Source: 62-47 sp051954235
GTDB taxonomy: Bacteria > Pseudomonadota > Alphaproteobacteria > Rhizobiales > Xanthobacteraceae
Assembly (NCBI GenBank): GCA_051954235.1
Contig: JBQCHY010000116.1
Span: forward strand, 62,001-126,000
Direction of reading: 5' to 3'
Length of the DNA: 64,000 bases
Shown here in pieces: positions 16,556-25,381 of this stretch. The notes below the pieces were generated by a model. It had not been told where the DNA came from, ran no database searches, and saw only the letters and a program-made list of their open reading frames with translations. Position numbers and translations under genes: made by a program. Position 1 is the stretch's first letter. Each line of letters begins with the position of its first letter.

Positions 16556-17767
16556 ATGACGGAAGCCACCCTCGACGAATTCACCGATGACAAGCGGGCG
16601 CGCGCCAATGTGGTGCGGCTGTCGATCGCGCAGGCGCTGACCGGCGCCAATTCCGCAGTGATCTTCGCCACCGGCTCGATCGTCGGCGCGACCCTGGCCC
16701 CGAGCCTCGCGCTGGCGACGGTGCCGCTGTCGGTCTATGTGCTCGGCCTCGCCGTGGCGACCTTGCCGACCGGCTATATCTCGCGCCGCTATGGCCGCCG
16801 CACCGCCTTCGTCATCGGCACCGGCTTCGGCGCCCTCACCGGCGTCATCGGCTGCATCGCCATCCTGCGCGGTTCGTTCGCGCTGTTCTGTTTCGCCACC
16901 ATGCTCGGCGGTTTCTACGGCGCGGTATCGCAATCCTATCGCTTCGCCGCCGCCGACGGCGCCAGCGCCGCGTTCCGCCCCAAGGCGGTGTCGTGGGTGA
17001 TGGCCGGCGGCGTGTTCGCCGGCGTGCTCGGTCCGCAGATGGTGCAGTGGACCATGGACATCTGGCCGCCTTATCTGTTCGCCGTCAGTTTCCTCACCCA
17101 AGCGGGAATCGCACTGGTTGCCATGGCTGTGGTGGCGGGCGTCGATTCGCCGCCGCCGCCGCCGGCCGACCTCGGCGCCGGTCGTCCGCTGATGCAGATC
17201 GCGCGGCAACCGCGCTTCATCGCGGCGGCGATCTCCGGCGTCGTGTCCTATTCGATGATGAACCTCGTCATGACCTCGGCGCCGCTCGCCATGAAGATGT
17301 GCGGCCTGCCGATCTCGGATTCCAACACCGGCATCCAGTGGCACATCGTGGCGATGTACGGGCCGAGCTTCTTCACCGGCGCGTTGATCACCCGCTTCGG
17401 CGCGCCCACGGTGGCCGCGGCAGGATTGCTGCTGGAGGCGACCGCCGCGGGCATCGGCCTTGCCGGCATCACCACGCACCATTTCTGGATCGGCCTGTTC
17501 GTGCTCGGGCTCGGCTGGAACCTGAGCTTCATCGGCGCCTCCGCGCTGGTGCTGGAAACCCACTGGCCGCAGGAACGCAACAAGGTGCAGGCCTTCAACG
17601 ACTTCCTGGTGTTCGGCACCATGGCTGTCGGCTCCTTCGTCTCCGGGCAGCTGCTGGCGGACTTCGGCTGGTCGATGGTCAACCTCGTGGTCTATCCGCC
17701 GGTCGCCATCGGTCTCATCGCACTCGCCTTTGCCGCGGCGGGGCGGCGACAGCGGATGGTGGCGTAA
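16556..17767 (+). CDS. MFS transporter
   Basis: A 403-residue membrane protein with about twelve hydrophobic segments. The MFS loop 2-3 signature appears as GYISRRYGRRTAFVIGTG. A proline-rich stretch (SPPPPPADLG) forms the central cytoplasmic loop. The family is of the YbjJ/major-facilitator type; the substrate cannot be read from sequence. The 198-base gap upstream shows no repeat, and GGGA lies just before the ATG. The downstream gap holds a family B repeat. Confidence 0.85.
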   Translation: MTEATLDEFTDDKRARANVVRLSIAQALTGANSAVIFATGSIVGATLAPSLALATVPLSVYVLGLAVATLPTGYISRRYGRRTAFVIGTGFGALTGVIGCIAILRGSFALFCFATMLGGFYGAVSQSYRFAAADGASAAFRPKAVSWVMAGGVFAGVLGPQMVQWTMDIWPPYLFAVSFLTQAGIALVAMAVVAGVDSPPPPPADLGAGRPLMQIARQPRFIAAAISGVVSYSMMNLVMTSAPLAMKMCGLPISDSNTGIQWHIVAMYGPSFFTGALITRFGAPTVAAAGLLLEATAAGIGLAGITTHHFWIGLFVLGLGWNLSFIGASALVLETHWPQERNKVQAFNDFLVFGTMAVGSFVSGQLLADFGWSMVNLVVYPPVAIGLIALAFAAAGRRQRMVA

Positions 17768-17808
17768 AACCTTTCACTTTTGATCGAGCCACTCAGACGA
17801 CGCCGCAT

Positions 17809-17919
17809 CACCTCTCCCCGCTGGGGAGAGGTCGGAGCCGCAGGCTCCGGGTGAGGGGGTTTCGATCATCGTTGAAACTGTAACCCCTCACCCCAACCCT
17901 CTCCCAATGGGAGAGGGAG
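17809..17919. repeat. Family B palindromic repeat
   Basis: CACCTCTCCCCGCTGGGGAG, hairpin GGAGCCGCAGGCTCC, then CCCTCACCCCAACCCTCTCC with a closing GGGAGAGGG arm. Closely similar to 4111-4221 and 21150-21262. Confidence 0.82.
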
Positions 17920-18033
17920 CACGCATCGTTTCGCGGCAAGCGTTCCATAATGCGATCTGCCCATTCCCGAAACCGGGTGCCACTCGCCGGAATCATGCTC
18001 TACTCTGTCGCAGCAACGAACAGGGAGAGACCG

Positions 18034-18396
18034 ATGCCGACGCGGGCGCGCGTGGACGAATTCATCGCGGTGGTCGAGAGCGGCGATCATGCCGGCGCCA
18101 TCGAGCGCTACTACACCGAAGACGCCAGCATGCAGGAGAACGCAGCAGCACCGCGCGTCGGCCGCGACACCCTGGTGGCGCACGAGCGCGGCGTGCTGGC
18201 GCGGATGAAACACGTCTATTCCAAGGCGCTCGGCTCAACGGTTGAAGGCGACCGCGTCGCGATCCACTGGATCTTCGAGCTCACCGATCACGACGGCAAG
18301 GTGCTCAAGGTCGACGAGATCGCCTGGCAGGAATGGCGCGGCGACCGCATTTTCCGCGAGCGGTTCTTCTATCAGCCGATCAAGCCGGGGGCGTGA
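18034..18396 (+). CDS. SnoaL-like / NTF2-fold protein
   Basis: A 120-residue protein with the NTF2-like pattern: FIAVVESGDHAGAIERYYTEDA, KHVYSKALGSTVEGDRVAIHW and VDEIAWQEWRGDRIFRERFFY. Members bind or isomerise small molecules; no catalytic assignment is possible here. ATG 18034 is preceded by GGGAGAGA; earlier in-frame starts lack an RBS. Confidence 0.82.
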   Translation: MPTRARVDEFIAVVESGDHAGAIERYYTEDASMQENAAAPRVGRDTLVAHERGVLARMKHVYSKALGSTVEGDRVAIHWIFELTDHDGKVLKVDEIAWQEWRGDRIFRERFFYQPIKPGA

Positions 18397-18426
18397 GAAG
18401 GGCATTGGCCCAAACACGACCCTTTC

Positions 18427-18552
18427 CGTCATGGCCGGATTTATTCCGGCCATCCACGTCCTAACGGCATCGCAGCGAGAAAGACGTGGATGGCCGGGAC
18501 ATAGGCGAGCGAAGCGACGCCGTTCTTCGAACGGCTATGCCCGGCCATGACG
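18427..18552. repeat. Family A palindromic repeat
   Basis: CGTCATGGCCGGATTTATTC and CATCCACGTC are followed by GACGTGGATGGCCGGGACAT, CGTTCTTCGAACGGC and GGCCATGACGG. Together with the family C repeat at 18649 it fills the 370-base gap between the SnoaL-like gene and the second MFS gene; nothing else was seen there. Confidence 0.88.
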
Positions 18553-18648
18553 GAGGGAATTCCCTGATCTCATCCTTCGGCCGTCGCCGAATTGTTTCAG
18601 TATTCGTCCCGCTACGATGAGCTGATGTCGATTCGAACCCCACACCGC

Positions 18649-18733
18649 CGTCATTGCGAGCGAAGCGAAGCAATCCAGAAAGCCGCGAAGAACGAACTGG
18701 ATTGCTTCGTCGCTGACGCTCCTCGCAATGACG
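18649..18733. repeat. Family C palindromic repeat
   Basis: CGTCATTGCGAGCGAAGC and GCAATCCAG are mirrored by CTGGATTGCTTCGTCGC and CTCGCAATGACG. The right arm contains an ATG at 18728 that opens a false upstream extension of the MFS gene. Other copies are at 32512-32593 and 42470-42554. Confidence 0.88.
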
Positions 18734-18766
18734 CCTTCAGAGACCCGAAGACCCGAACAGGCCCGC

Positions 18767-20008
18767 ATGACCACCACGACACTCACCCTCGCCGACGAAA
18801 CTTCGCTCCGCTACCCCGGCTGGCGCATCGTCGCGGTGTGTTTTGTGATGGCGACGTTCAGTTGGGGGCTCGGCTTCTACGGCCAGAGCGTCTACCTGCC
18901 GGAATTGCAACGCCTGCACGGCTGGCAGACCTCGTGGATCTCCACCGCCACGACGATCTATTACCTCGTCGGCGCGGCGCTCGTCGTCTTCGTCGGCGAC
19001 GCCATCGGCAAGATCGGCGCGCGCACCTGCCTGATCGCCGGTGTGCTGGCGATGGCGACGGCGACGGCGCTGCTTGGGCACATCAACGCGCTGTGGCAAC
19101 TCTACGCCGTCTACGCACTGCTCGCCTGCGGCTGGGCCGGCAGCAGTCTCGGCGCCATCACCAACACGCTCGGCCTGTGGTTCGACCGCAAGCGCGGCAT
19201 GGCGATCAGTCTTGCCTTGAACGGCGCCAGTTGCGGCGGCATCGTCGGCGTGCCGCTGCTCACTGCCGCTATTGCGCACTGGCAATTTACCGGCGCGATG
19301 CTAATGGCGGCTATTGTCGCGGTGCTGTTGCTGGTGCCGGTAATTCTCCTCGTGGTCGGCACACCGCCGGCGCGGCCGCGCGCGGCAACCGGTGCGAGCG
19401 GCAATCCGTCCGGAGCGCGCATCCGTGCCATGGCGTTTCGCGACGTTGCGTTCCTGACCTTGGCCATCGCGTTCGCGCTGGTGCTGTTCGCGCAGGTCGG
19501 CGTCATCGTCCACCTGATCGCGTTTCTCGATCCGGTGGTCGGCCGCGAGCACGCCGCCATCGCGGTGGCGCTGTTGACGGCGATGGCGATGATCGGGCGG
19601 CTGTTGTTCTCGATCATCATCGACCGGCTCAACCAGCGCCTCGTCTCGGCGCTGTCGTTCGCGAGCCAGGCCTGCGCGCTGCTGATCCTGATCAACCTCA
19701 GTAACACCTATGCGGTGTATTTCGCCTGCGCGCTGTTCGGCTTCTCGGTCGGCAACCTGATCACGCTGCCGGCGCTGATCGTGCAGCGCGATTTCCCGGC
19801 CGAATCCTTCGGCGTGCTCATCAGCCTCAACACCGCCGTGACGCAGGTGACCTACGCCTTCGGCCCCGGCGTGATCGGCGTGCTGCGCGATCTCACCGGC
19901 AGCTACACCGTGCCCTTCATCATGTGCATCGCGCTGGAACTGATCGCCGCCGTATTGATCATGGTTCGCGGGCGCGCAGCAGACCCTCGACGTCAAGCCG
20001 TCGCGTGA
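18767..20008 (+). CDS. MFS transporter (oxalate/formate- or monocarboxylate-type)
   Basis: A 413-residue protein with about twelve membrane segments (e.g. WRIVAVCFVMATFSWGLGFY, ALTAMAMIGRLLFSIIIDRL). The layout, with GVYLPELQRL-like first loop and GSSLGAITNTLGLWFDRKRG, fits the MFS group of monocarboxylate/oxalate-formate-type permeases; the substrate is unknown. ATG 18767 is chosen because the earlier ATG 18728 lies in a repeat. Its 3' end overlaps the convergent VOC gene by about 50 bases. Confidence 0.85.
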   Translation: MTTTTLTLADETSLRYPGWRIVAVCFVMATFSWGLGFYGQSVYLPELQRLHGWQTSWISTATTIYYLVGAALVVFVGDAIGKIGARTCLIAGVLAMATATALLGHINALWQLYAVYALLACGWAGSSLGAITNTLGLWFDRKRGMAISLALNGASCGGIVGVPLLTAAIAHWQFTGAMLMAAIVAVLLLVPVILLVVGTPPARPRAATGASGNPSGARIRAMAFRDVAFLTLAIAFALVLFAQVGVIVHLIAFLDPVVGREHAAIAVALLTAMAMIGRLLFSIIIDRLNQRLVSALSFASQACALLILINLSNTYAVYFACALFGFSVGNLITLPALIVQRDFPAESFGVLISLNTAVTQVTYAFGPGVIGVLRDLTGSYTVPFIMCIALELIAAVLIMVRGRAADPRRQAVA

Positions 20009-20471
20009 ACATCCCAAGCGTGCCGTCGGCGTTGCGCGGCCACGCATCCTCGGGACGGTCCCAGTAGAGTTCGACGCCGTTCTGATCCGGATCGCGCAGA
20101 TACAGCGCCTCGCTGACGCCGTGATCGCTGGCGCCGTCGAGTTCGATGCCGGCACTCAAAACGCGATGCAATGCATCCGCCAGCGCCGCCCGTGTGGGAT
20201 AGAGAATCGCGGTGTGAAACAGGCCGGTGGTGCCGGGCGCGGGCGGCGAGCCGCCCTTGCTCTCCCAGGTATTCAGCCCGATGTGGTGATGATAACCGCC
20301 GGCCGAAATGAACGCCGCCTGATCGCCATAGCGCTGCATCAGTTCGAACCCAAGCACGTCGCAATAAAAGCCCAGCGCGCGCGTCAGGTCCGCGACCTTG
20401 AGATGGACGTGGCCGATGCGGGTGCCGGCCACGATGGGGCGCGCGGATCGTTCGAGCGGTGTGATGGTCAT
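19959..20471 (-). CDS. VOC-family (glyoxalase / extradiol-dioxygenase-fold) protein
   Basis: A 170-residue protein with one full VOC module pair: IGHVHLKVADLTRALGFYCD with metal His, FHTAILYPTRAAL with a second His, and YLRDPDQNGVELYWDRP with the metal Glu. It resembles catechol-2,3-dioxygenase-like VOC proteins, but the substrate is not set. ATG 20471 has GGAGGAG upstream. It starts 4 bases after the stop of the carboxymuconolactone-decarboxylase-like gene, so the two form an operon. Confidence 0.88.
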   Translation of the reverse strand: MTITPLERSARPIVAGTRIGHVHLKVADLTRALGFYCDVLGFELMQRYGDQAAFISAGGYHHHIGLNTWESKGGSPPAPGTTGLFHTAILYPTRAALADALHRVLSAGIELDGASDHGVSEALYLRDPDQNGVELYWDRPEDAWPRNADGTLGMFTRRLDVEGLLRAREP

Positions 20472-20475
20472 CGCT

Positions 20476-21024
20476 TCACTCCTCCAGTTCGGATGTCTCG
20501 CCCGGCGGCAGGTCGAACTGAAACGCATTCAGCGTCATCGACACCAGCGTGTAGTAACCGCACAGCCCGATGATCTCGACGACGCCGCGTTCGCCGAGCA
20601 GTTTCACCGCCTCGTCGTAAAGCGGCTGCGCGATGCCCTTGCCCTCGTGCAGCGACTTCGCGACGTCGTAAATCATCTTCGCCTGCGGGTCGTCGAACGT
20701 CGGCGTGCGGCGGCAACGGATGTCCTCGATCAGCGCCGGGTCCATGCCGCCGGCCAAGGCCAGCCGCTTGTGCGCGTACCATTCGTAATGCGCGGTCCAG
20801 TGCCGCGCCGTCACCAGAATGGCAATCTCCGACAGCTTCGCCGGAAACTGCGTGTCGTAACGCAGCATCGCGCCGAGCCGCGTGGCGTGCCGCGCCATCT
20901 CCGGGCTGTTGAGCCACGCCATCATCGGCGGCGGCGGACTGCCGCGCTTGCTGGCGATGGACTCGTCGTAAGTCTGGCGTTGATCGTCGCTCATCTCGTC
21001 CGGCGACAGCAGTTTCAGGCGCAT
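20476..21024 (-). CDS. Carboxymuconolactone-decarboxylase-family protein
   Basis: A 182-residue AhpD/CMD-fold helical protein: RHATRLGAMLRYDTQFPAKL, LSEIAILVTARHWTAHYEWY and VVEIIGLCGYYTLVSMTLN. The active-site HW-x-AHYEW pattern resembles CMD-like enzymes that lack the AhpD CxxC pair, so a peroxidase role is unlikely. ATG 21024 is chosen from the MRLKLLSPDEM start. It is followed by the VOC gene in the same transcript; a joint role in aromatic or lactone catabolism is inference. Confidence 0.88.
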   Translation of the reverse strand: MRLKLLSPDEMSDDQRQTYDESIASKRGSPPPPMMAWLNSPEMARHATRLGAMLRYDTQFPAKLSEIAILVTARHWTAHYEWYAHKRLALAGGMDPALIEDIRCRRTPTFDDPQAKMIYDVAKSLHEGKGIAQPLYDEAVKLLGERGVVEIIGLCGYYTLVSMTLNAFQFDLPPGETSELEE

Positions 21025-21149
21025 GGCGTGCTCTCGGTGGTCAGGATGACGCACGCTATCACAGCGGGCATCGCGCGCACCGGGATATTGCTATTCCGGA
21101 ATCGACCGTTAGAGTCTGCCCGCTTTGGCGGAGTCGCCCCGGCCGGCCC

Positions 21150-21262
21150 TTCACCTCTCCCCATCGGGGAGAGGTCGGAGCCGAAGGCTCCGGGTGAGGG
21201 GGATTTCAATCGCCATCGAGGCTGTAACCCCTCACCCCAACCCTCTCCCCATGGGAGAGGGA
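21150..21262. repeat. Family B palindromic repeat
   Basis: CACCTCTCCCCATCGGGGAG, hairpin GGAGCCGAAGGCTCC, then CCCTCACCCCAACCCTCTCC and ATGGGAGAGGG. It occupies the centre of the 349-base divergent gap 21025-21373. The remainder shows no clear operator. Confidence 0.82.
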
Positions 21263-21373
21263 GCGCGCATCGTTTCGTGGCAGGTGTTTCCATCAAAATC
21301 GAAAACGCTCTAATCTTCCAGTAACCCGCGCAAGGCCATTCCATTGTGCGAAATTCCAACAGGAACCCTATCG

Positions 21374-22558
21374 ATGTCCGATCTCGATCAATTCCGCCGC
21401 GAAACCCGCGCATGGTTAGAGGCCAATTGCCCGCCGGAGATGCGCAAGCCGGTCGCCAACGACGACGACGTATTCTGGGGCGGCCGCAACACCAAGTTCT
21501 CCTCCGAGGCGCAGAAGGTGTGGTTCGAGCGGATGCGCGACAAGGGCTGGACCGTGCCGGACTGGCCCAAGCAATACGGCGGCGGCGGCCTCGACGGCGC
21601 CGAGGCCAAGGTGTTGCGCGAGGAAATGGCGGCGATGGGCGCGCGTCCGCCGCTGTCGAGCTTCGGCATCTGGATGCTCGGGCCGGCGCTGTTGAAATAC
21701 GGCACCGAGGAACAGAAGGCCGAGCACCTGCCGAAGATCACCGCCGGCCTGATCCGCTGGTGCCAGGGTTATTCCGAGCCCAACGCCGGCTCCGATCTCG
21801 CCTCGCTGCAAACCCGCGCCGAAAGCGACGGCGACGATTACGTCATCACCGGCCAGAAAATCTGGACCTCCTACGCCAACTACGCCGACTGGATCTTCTG
21901 CCTGGTCCGCACCGATCCGACCGCGAAGAAGCATGACGGCATCAGCTTCATCCTGTTCGACATGGCGTCCAAGGGCGTCTCGACCAAGCCGATCCTGTTG
22001 ATCTCCGGCAAGTCGCCGTTCTGCGAAACCTTCTTCGACGGCGTCCGCGTGCCGAAGTCGCATGTGGTCGGCACCGTCAATCGCGGCTGGGACGTCGCGA
22101 AATATCTGTTGCAGCACGAGCGCGCGATGATCTCCGGGCTCGGCGACCGCAGCGTCGGGCGTCCGCTCGGCCAGATCGCTGCCGACTCGATCGGCAGCGA
22201 CGCGCAAGGCAAGCTCGACGATCCGATCCTGCGCGGCGAAATCGCGCGCTTCGAGGTGGACGAGGCGGCGCTCGCCTGCGCCGCAGAACGCGCGGTCGAT
22301 CTCGCCAAGGCGGGACAGGGCCATCCGGCGTTCTCGTCGGCGATGAAATATTACGGCACCGAGCTCAACAAGCGGCGCTACGAGATCCTGATGTCGGCCG
22401 GCGGCATCGACGCGCTGGAATGGGAAAGCCCGCGCTCCAAGGAAGGCGCGCGTCCGCGTGCGTGGCTGCGCACCAAGGCCAACTCCATCGAGGGCGGCAC
22501 CAGCGAAGTCATGCTCGGCATCGTCGCCAAGCGCATCCTCGATTTGCCGGGGGCGTAG
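21374..22558 (+). CDS. Acyl-CoA dehydrogenase, large subunit type
   Basis: A 394-residue FAD-dependent dehydrogenase: N-terminal helical domain, YSEPNAGSDLASLQTRA and VITGQKIWTSYANYAD (FAD and substrate loop of the middle domain), and TKANSIEGGTSEVMLGIVAKRIL at the C-terminus. ATG 21374 has AGGAA upstream. It is followed, after a repeat, by a second, divergent ACAD of 379 residues. The large/small arrangement matches heteromeric ACADs such as PimC/PimD of Rhodopseudomonas, which act on dicarboxylyl- or ring-derived CoA esters. The substrate is unknown. Confidence 0.9.
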   Translation: MSDLDQFRRETRAWLEANCPPEMRKPVANDDDVFWGGRNTKFSSEAQKVWFERMRDKGWTVPDWPKQYGGGGLDGAEAKVLREEMAAMGARPPLSSFGIWMLGPALLKYGTEEQKAEHLPKITAGLIRWCQGYSEPNAGSDLASLQTRAESDGDDYVITGQKIWTSYANYADWIFCLVRTDPTAKKHDGISFILFDMASKGVSTKPILLISGKSPFCETFFDGVRVPKSHVVGTVNRGWDVAKYLLQHERAMISGLGDRSVGRPLGQIAADSIGSDAQGKLDDPILRGEIARFEVDEAALACAAERAVDLAKAGQGHPAFSSAMKYYGTELNKRRYEILMSAGGIDALEWESPRSKEGARPRAWLRTKANSIEGGTSEVMLGIVAKRILDLPGA

Positions 22559-22577
22559 TTTGCTCCGCCACCAGTCC

Positions 22578-22672
22578 CGTCATCCTGAGGTGCGCGCCGT
22601 TTGCGGCGCGCCTCGAAGGATGAACGGCCACCATCCTTCGAGGCTCGCTAACGCTCGCACCTCAGGATGACG
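22578..22672. repeat. Palindromic repeat (family E) between the two ACAD genes
   Basis: CGTCATCCTGAGGTGCGCGCC and CCTCGAAGGATGAACGGCC are mirrored by CCATCCTTCGAGG and CGCACCTCAGGATGACGG. It lies between two genes likely to encode partner subunits. Confidence 0.85.
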
Positions 22673-22711
22673 GCTTCGATCCATATCCAGTAAACAGATT
22701 CGGAATCAAAA

Positions 22712-23851
22712 ATGCCCCTCGTCCTCACCGAAGAACAATCCCTGCTGCGCGACAGCGCGCGCGGTTTCATCAATGAAAAGGCCCCGATCGCGCACCTGCG
22801 CAAGCTGCGCGACGATCGCGACGCCACCGGCTTCTCGCGCGATCTCTGGAAGAGCTTCGCCGAGATGGGCTTTGCCGGCCTGCTGGTGCCGGAGAATTTC
22901 GGCGGCAGCGGCCTCGGCGCCGTCGAAGCCGGCATCGTGCTGGAGGAAATCGGCCGCAACCTGATGCCGTCGCCGTTCCTCTCCACCGCCGTGCTTGCCG
23001 CATCGGCGCTCGTGCGCGGCGGCAACGCCGAACAGCAGGCGGCTTACCTGCCGAAGATCGCGGACGGCTCGCTGATCGCAACGCTCGCTGTCGATGAAGG
23101 CGCCAAGCACAAGCCGCATGGCATCGCGATGCAGGCGGTGCGCGCCGGCAACGGATTCAAACTCAACGGCGCAAAAGCTCTCGTCGTCGACGGCCACGTC
23201 GCCGACCTGTTGATCGTCGCGGCGCGCACCAGCGGCAACGCCGGAGAACGCGGCGGGCTGACCTTGTTCCTGGTCGATCCGAAAGCCAAGGGCGTCACCA
23301 TCGAGCGCACCGTGATGGTGGACGCGCACAACGCCGCGCGCATCGATTTCGATAACGTCGAGGTCAGCGCGGACGCCGTGCTCGGCGAAGTCGATCAGGG
23401 CGGCGAGTTGCTGGACGCGGTGCTCAACATCGGGCGCGGCGCCGTCGCTTCCGAAATGGTCGGCCTCAGCGAAGAAGTCTTCAACCGCACCGTCACCTAC
23501 CTCAAGGAGCGCAAGCAGTTCGGCAAACTGATCGGCGAATTCCAGGCGCTGCAACACCGCGCCGCGCAACTCTACATCGACATCGAGATCAGCCGCGCCG
23601 CGACCTTGAAGGCGTTGCAGACGCTCGATCAGGATGCGGCCAAGGCGAACCATGCGGTGTCGGTGGCGAAGGCCCACGCCGGCACCACCGCCACCCGCGC
23701 GGTGCAGGAAGGCGTGCAGATGCATGGCGGCATGGGCATGACCGACCAGTTCGACATCGGCCTGTTCATGAAGCGCGCGCGCGTGTGCCAGGAATTGTTC
23801 GGCGACAATAATTTCCACGCCGAACAATTGGCCGAAGCGCGGCAGTATTGA
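22712..23851 (+). CDS. Acyl-CoA dehydrogenase, small subunit type
   Basis: A 379-residue ACAD: LTEEQSLLRDSARGFI, GFAGLLVPENFGGSGLG, the C-terminal YLKERKQFGKLIGEFQALQH and VQMHGGMGMTDQFDIGLFMKR. It lacks the usual middle-domain EP-x-AGSD-type loop of its partner: the equivalent position reads LAVDEGAKHKPHG. This is typical of the smaller member of heteromeric pairs (PimD-like). It probably forms a complex with the upstream ACAD. Confidence 0.88.
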   Translation: MPLVLTEEQSLLRDSARGFINEKAPIAHLRKLRDDRDATGFSRDLWKSFAEMGFAGLLVPENFGGSGLGAVEAGIVLEEIGRNLMPSPFLSTAVLAASALVRGGNAEQQAAYLPKIADGSLIATLAVDEGAKHKPHGIAMQAVRAGNGFKLNGAKALVVDGHVADLLIVAARTSGNAGERGGLTLFLVDPKAKGVTIERTVMVDAHNAARIDFDNVEVSADAVLGEVDQGGELLDAVLNIGRGAVASEMVGLSEEVFNRTVTYLKERKQFGKLIGEFQALQHRAAQLYIDIEISRAATLKALQTLDQDAAKANHAVSVAKAHAGTTATRAVQEGVQMHGGMGMTDQFDIGLFMKRARVCQELFGDNNFHAEQLAEARQY

Positions 23852-23869
23852 GTCGACCCTATCACCAGA

Positions 23870-23904
23870 GTCGTCCCCGCGAAGGCGGGGACCCAGACTC
23901 CCTG
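23870..23904 (+). repeat. Left 35-bp arm of REP/GIY-YIG unit 1 (family D)
   Basis: Begins GTCGTCCCCGCGAAGGCGGG and ends CCCAGACTCCCTG. It is the exact reverse complement, over all 35 bases, of 24250-24284. It lies 18 bases after the small-subunit ACAD stop. Confidence 0.95.
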
Positions 23905-23923
23905 ACGCAGTTTGGATCGATGC

Positions 23924-24205
23924 TCACTCAACAAGATGACTGAGATCGTTCCAATCCGGGTTGTTTTCCTGAATCAGTCGAATCTTCCAATCACGATTCC
24001 AGCGCTTCAACTGCTTCTCGCGAGCAATAGCTTCATCCGGCCGCTCATACGTCTCGACATACACCAGACGATCGACGCCGTATTGCCTGACGAACGTTGA
24101 GCCTTCAACGCGCCGATGCTGATCGAGCCGGGTGTGCAAGGAATTCGTGACACCGATATATAGAGTGCCGTGATTCCCGCTGGCAAGAATGTAGACATGA
24201 TACAT
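23924..24205 (-). CDS. GIY-YIG nuclease superfamily protein, intact copy
   Basis: A 93-residue single-domain protein. MYHVYILAS...GTLYIGVTN is the GIY-YIG signature in its VYI/YIG form, R in SLHTRLDQHR is the conserved Arg, E in PDEAIAREKQLKRWNR the metal-binding Glu, and N in RLIQENNPDW the terminal Asn: all catalytic positions are present. Length fits the stand-alone UPF0213/YhbQ-like group. The ATG at 24205 is where family similarity begins; the frame continues upstream through the repeat. The gene nearly fills a 415-bp unit with perfect 35-bp inverted ends. A frameshifted copy lies at 26580. Confidence 0.9.
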   Translation of the reverse strand: MYHVYILASGNHGTLYIGVTNSLHTRLDQHRRVEGSTFVRQYGVDRLVYVETYERPDEAIAREKQLKRWNRDWKIRLIQENNPDWNDLSHLVE

Positions 24206-24249
24206 GAGGCGATCGTGACCGCATGCGGTCTTTGATCGTATCATAATCG

Positions 24250-24284
24250 CAGGGAGTCTGGGTCCCCGCCTTCGCGGGGACGAC
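24250..24284 (-). repeat. Right 35-bp arm of REP/GIY-YIG unit 1 (family D)
   Basis: Begins CAGGGAGTCTGGGTCCCCGC and ends with GCGGGGACGAC. It is a perfect inverted partner of 23870-23904. A half copy of the family C repeat (CTCCTCGCAATGACG) follows at ~24299-24313. Confidence 0.95.
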
Positions 24285-24322
24285 CATTCTGTTTGCGCTC
24301 CTCGCAATGACGACGGCGAAAC

Positions 24323-25381
24323 TCAGCGCGCCAGTTTCGCCTTGAAGAAGTCCGTCATCTCCCGGCTGTAATCCGCAGCCTGCGTGCCTTCGCTGCCGAT
24401 GGTGACGCCCTTGTGCAGGAAGCCGCCCTTGATCGAATATTGCATGAACGACTCCGCGGTGACGGACGGGTCCGGCTTGCCGGTACGCATGTTGTAGTAG
24501 GTGCCGTCGTCGCTCATGTAGACCGTCGGATAGATGGTCGATGTCACCGCCTCGGGAATCGCGGTGCGCGGCACGCCCTCGCGGTCGAAGGCATGAAGCG
24601 CGCCGGGAAACAGCTTCATCACCACGTCCTGATGCGCTACGTCCATGGCATGCGACGCGTCCTGGCACTGCTGCGGCGACACCCAGTCGTCGCGGTCGCC
24701 CTGCAGGATCAGCAGGCTCGCGCCCTTGGCGATCTGCGCCGAATGGAATTGCACGCCGCACCACGGATAGCCTGCGACCACCGCGCGCAGGCCCTTGCCA
24801 TCGCCGAGCACCGCCTTGGAAATCGGCGCGGCGACGGCCATCATCACCGCGGTGCCGCCACGGCTGCCGCCGGTGGCGCCGATCCGCGCCGGATCGATCT
24901 CCTTGCGCGTGCGCAGATACTTGACGCCGGCGAGGACGTCATAGGCGCTCGCGGCCCAGGTCAGCTTGCCCTGATCGGTGATGGTATTGTCGATGCCGCG
25001 ACCGAGGAACGGATCGATCACCAGCACGGCGATGCCGGCCGAGGTCAACGCGCTGGCGTGGGCGAAATGGTGCGGGCCGAGATTGCCGCTGCCGGGCGTT
25101 TCCACCACGGCCGCCACCGGCCCCGTGGCATTGGCGGGCAGGAACAGCTGCGCCGTCAATGTCACCGGCTTGCCAAGGTCGCCCTTCATCATCGGGCCGT
25201 AGTCGAGCGGCGACGCGCTTTCCAGCTTCAGCAGTTCGCCGCGAATGCCGTTGGCCAGCACCTGCGGCTGCGCGGCGAATTCCGCCGGCGACACCTTCGG
25301 CAACTCGGCGGCGACCGGCCCCGCCATCATCCCGGCGAGCAGAAGCAGCCCGGCCTGAAATGCCCTCATGCCACGAACCAT
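24323..25381 (-). CDS. Exported alpha/beta hydrolase, dienelactone-hydrolase type
   Basis: A 352-residue secreted hydrolase. Signal peptide AGLLLLAGMMAGPVAA; nucleophile elbow GATGGSRGGTAV with Ser; acid loop LQGDRDDWVSP; catalytic His in GALHAFDREG. An HHFAHASAL segment and VLVIDPFLGRG follow the dienelactone hydrolase plan. The natural ester or lactone is unknown. It is divergent from the LysR gene at 25593 across a ~210-base gap, so that regulator is a good candidate to control it. Confidence 0.85.
   Translation of the reverse strand: MVRGMRAFQAGLLLLAGMMAGPVAAELPKVSPAEFAAQPQVLANGIRGELLKLESASPLDYGPMMKGDLGKPVTLTAQLFLPANATGPVAAVVETPGSGNLGPHHFAHASALTSAGIAVLVIDPFLGRGIDNTITDQGKLTWAASAYDVLAGVKYLRTRKEIDPARIGATGGSRGGTAVMMAVAAPISKAVLGDGKGLRAVVAGYPWCGVQFHSAQIAKGASLLILQGDRDDWVSPQQCQDASHAMDVAHQDVVMKLFPGALHAFDREGVPRTAIPEAVTSTIYPTVYMSDDGTYYNMRTGKPDPSVTAESFMQYSIKGGFLHKGVTIGSEGTQAADYSREMTDFFKAKLAR

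Noticed and set aside
15362..17563. 733-codon open frame on the minus strand
   Set aside because: It is antisense to nitronate monooxygenase and MFS genes that have clear family motifs. Long antisense frames are common at this GC content.
18728..18766. Upstream ATG for the second MFS gene
   Set aside because: The ATG is part of a family C repeat arm (CTCGCAATGACG), so coding there is unlikely.
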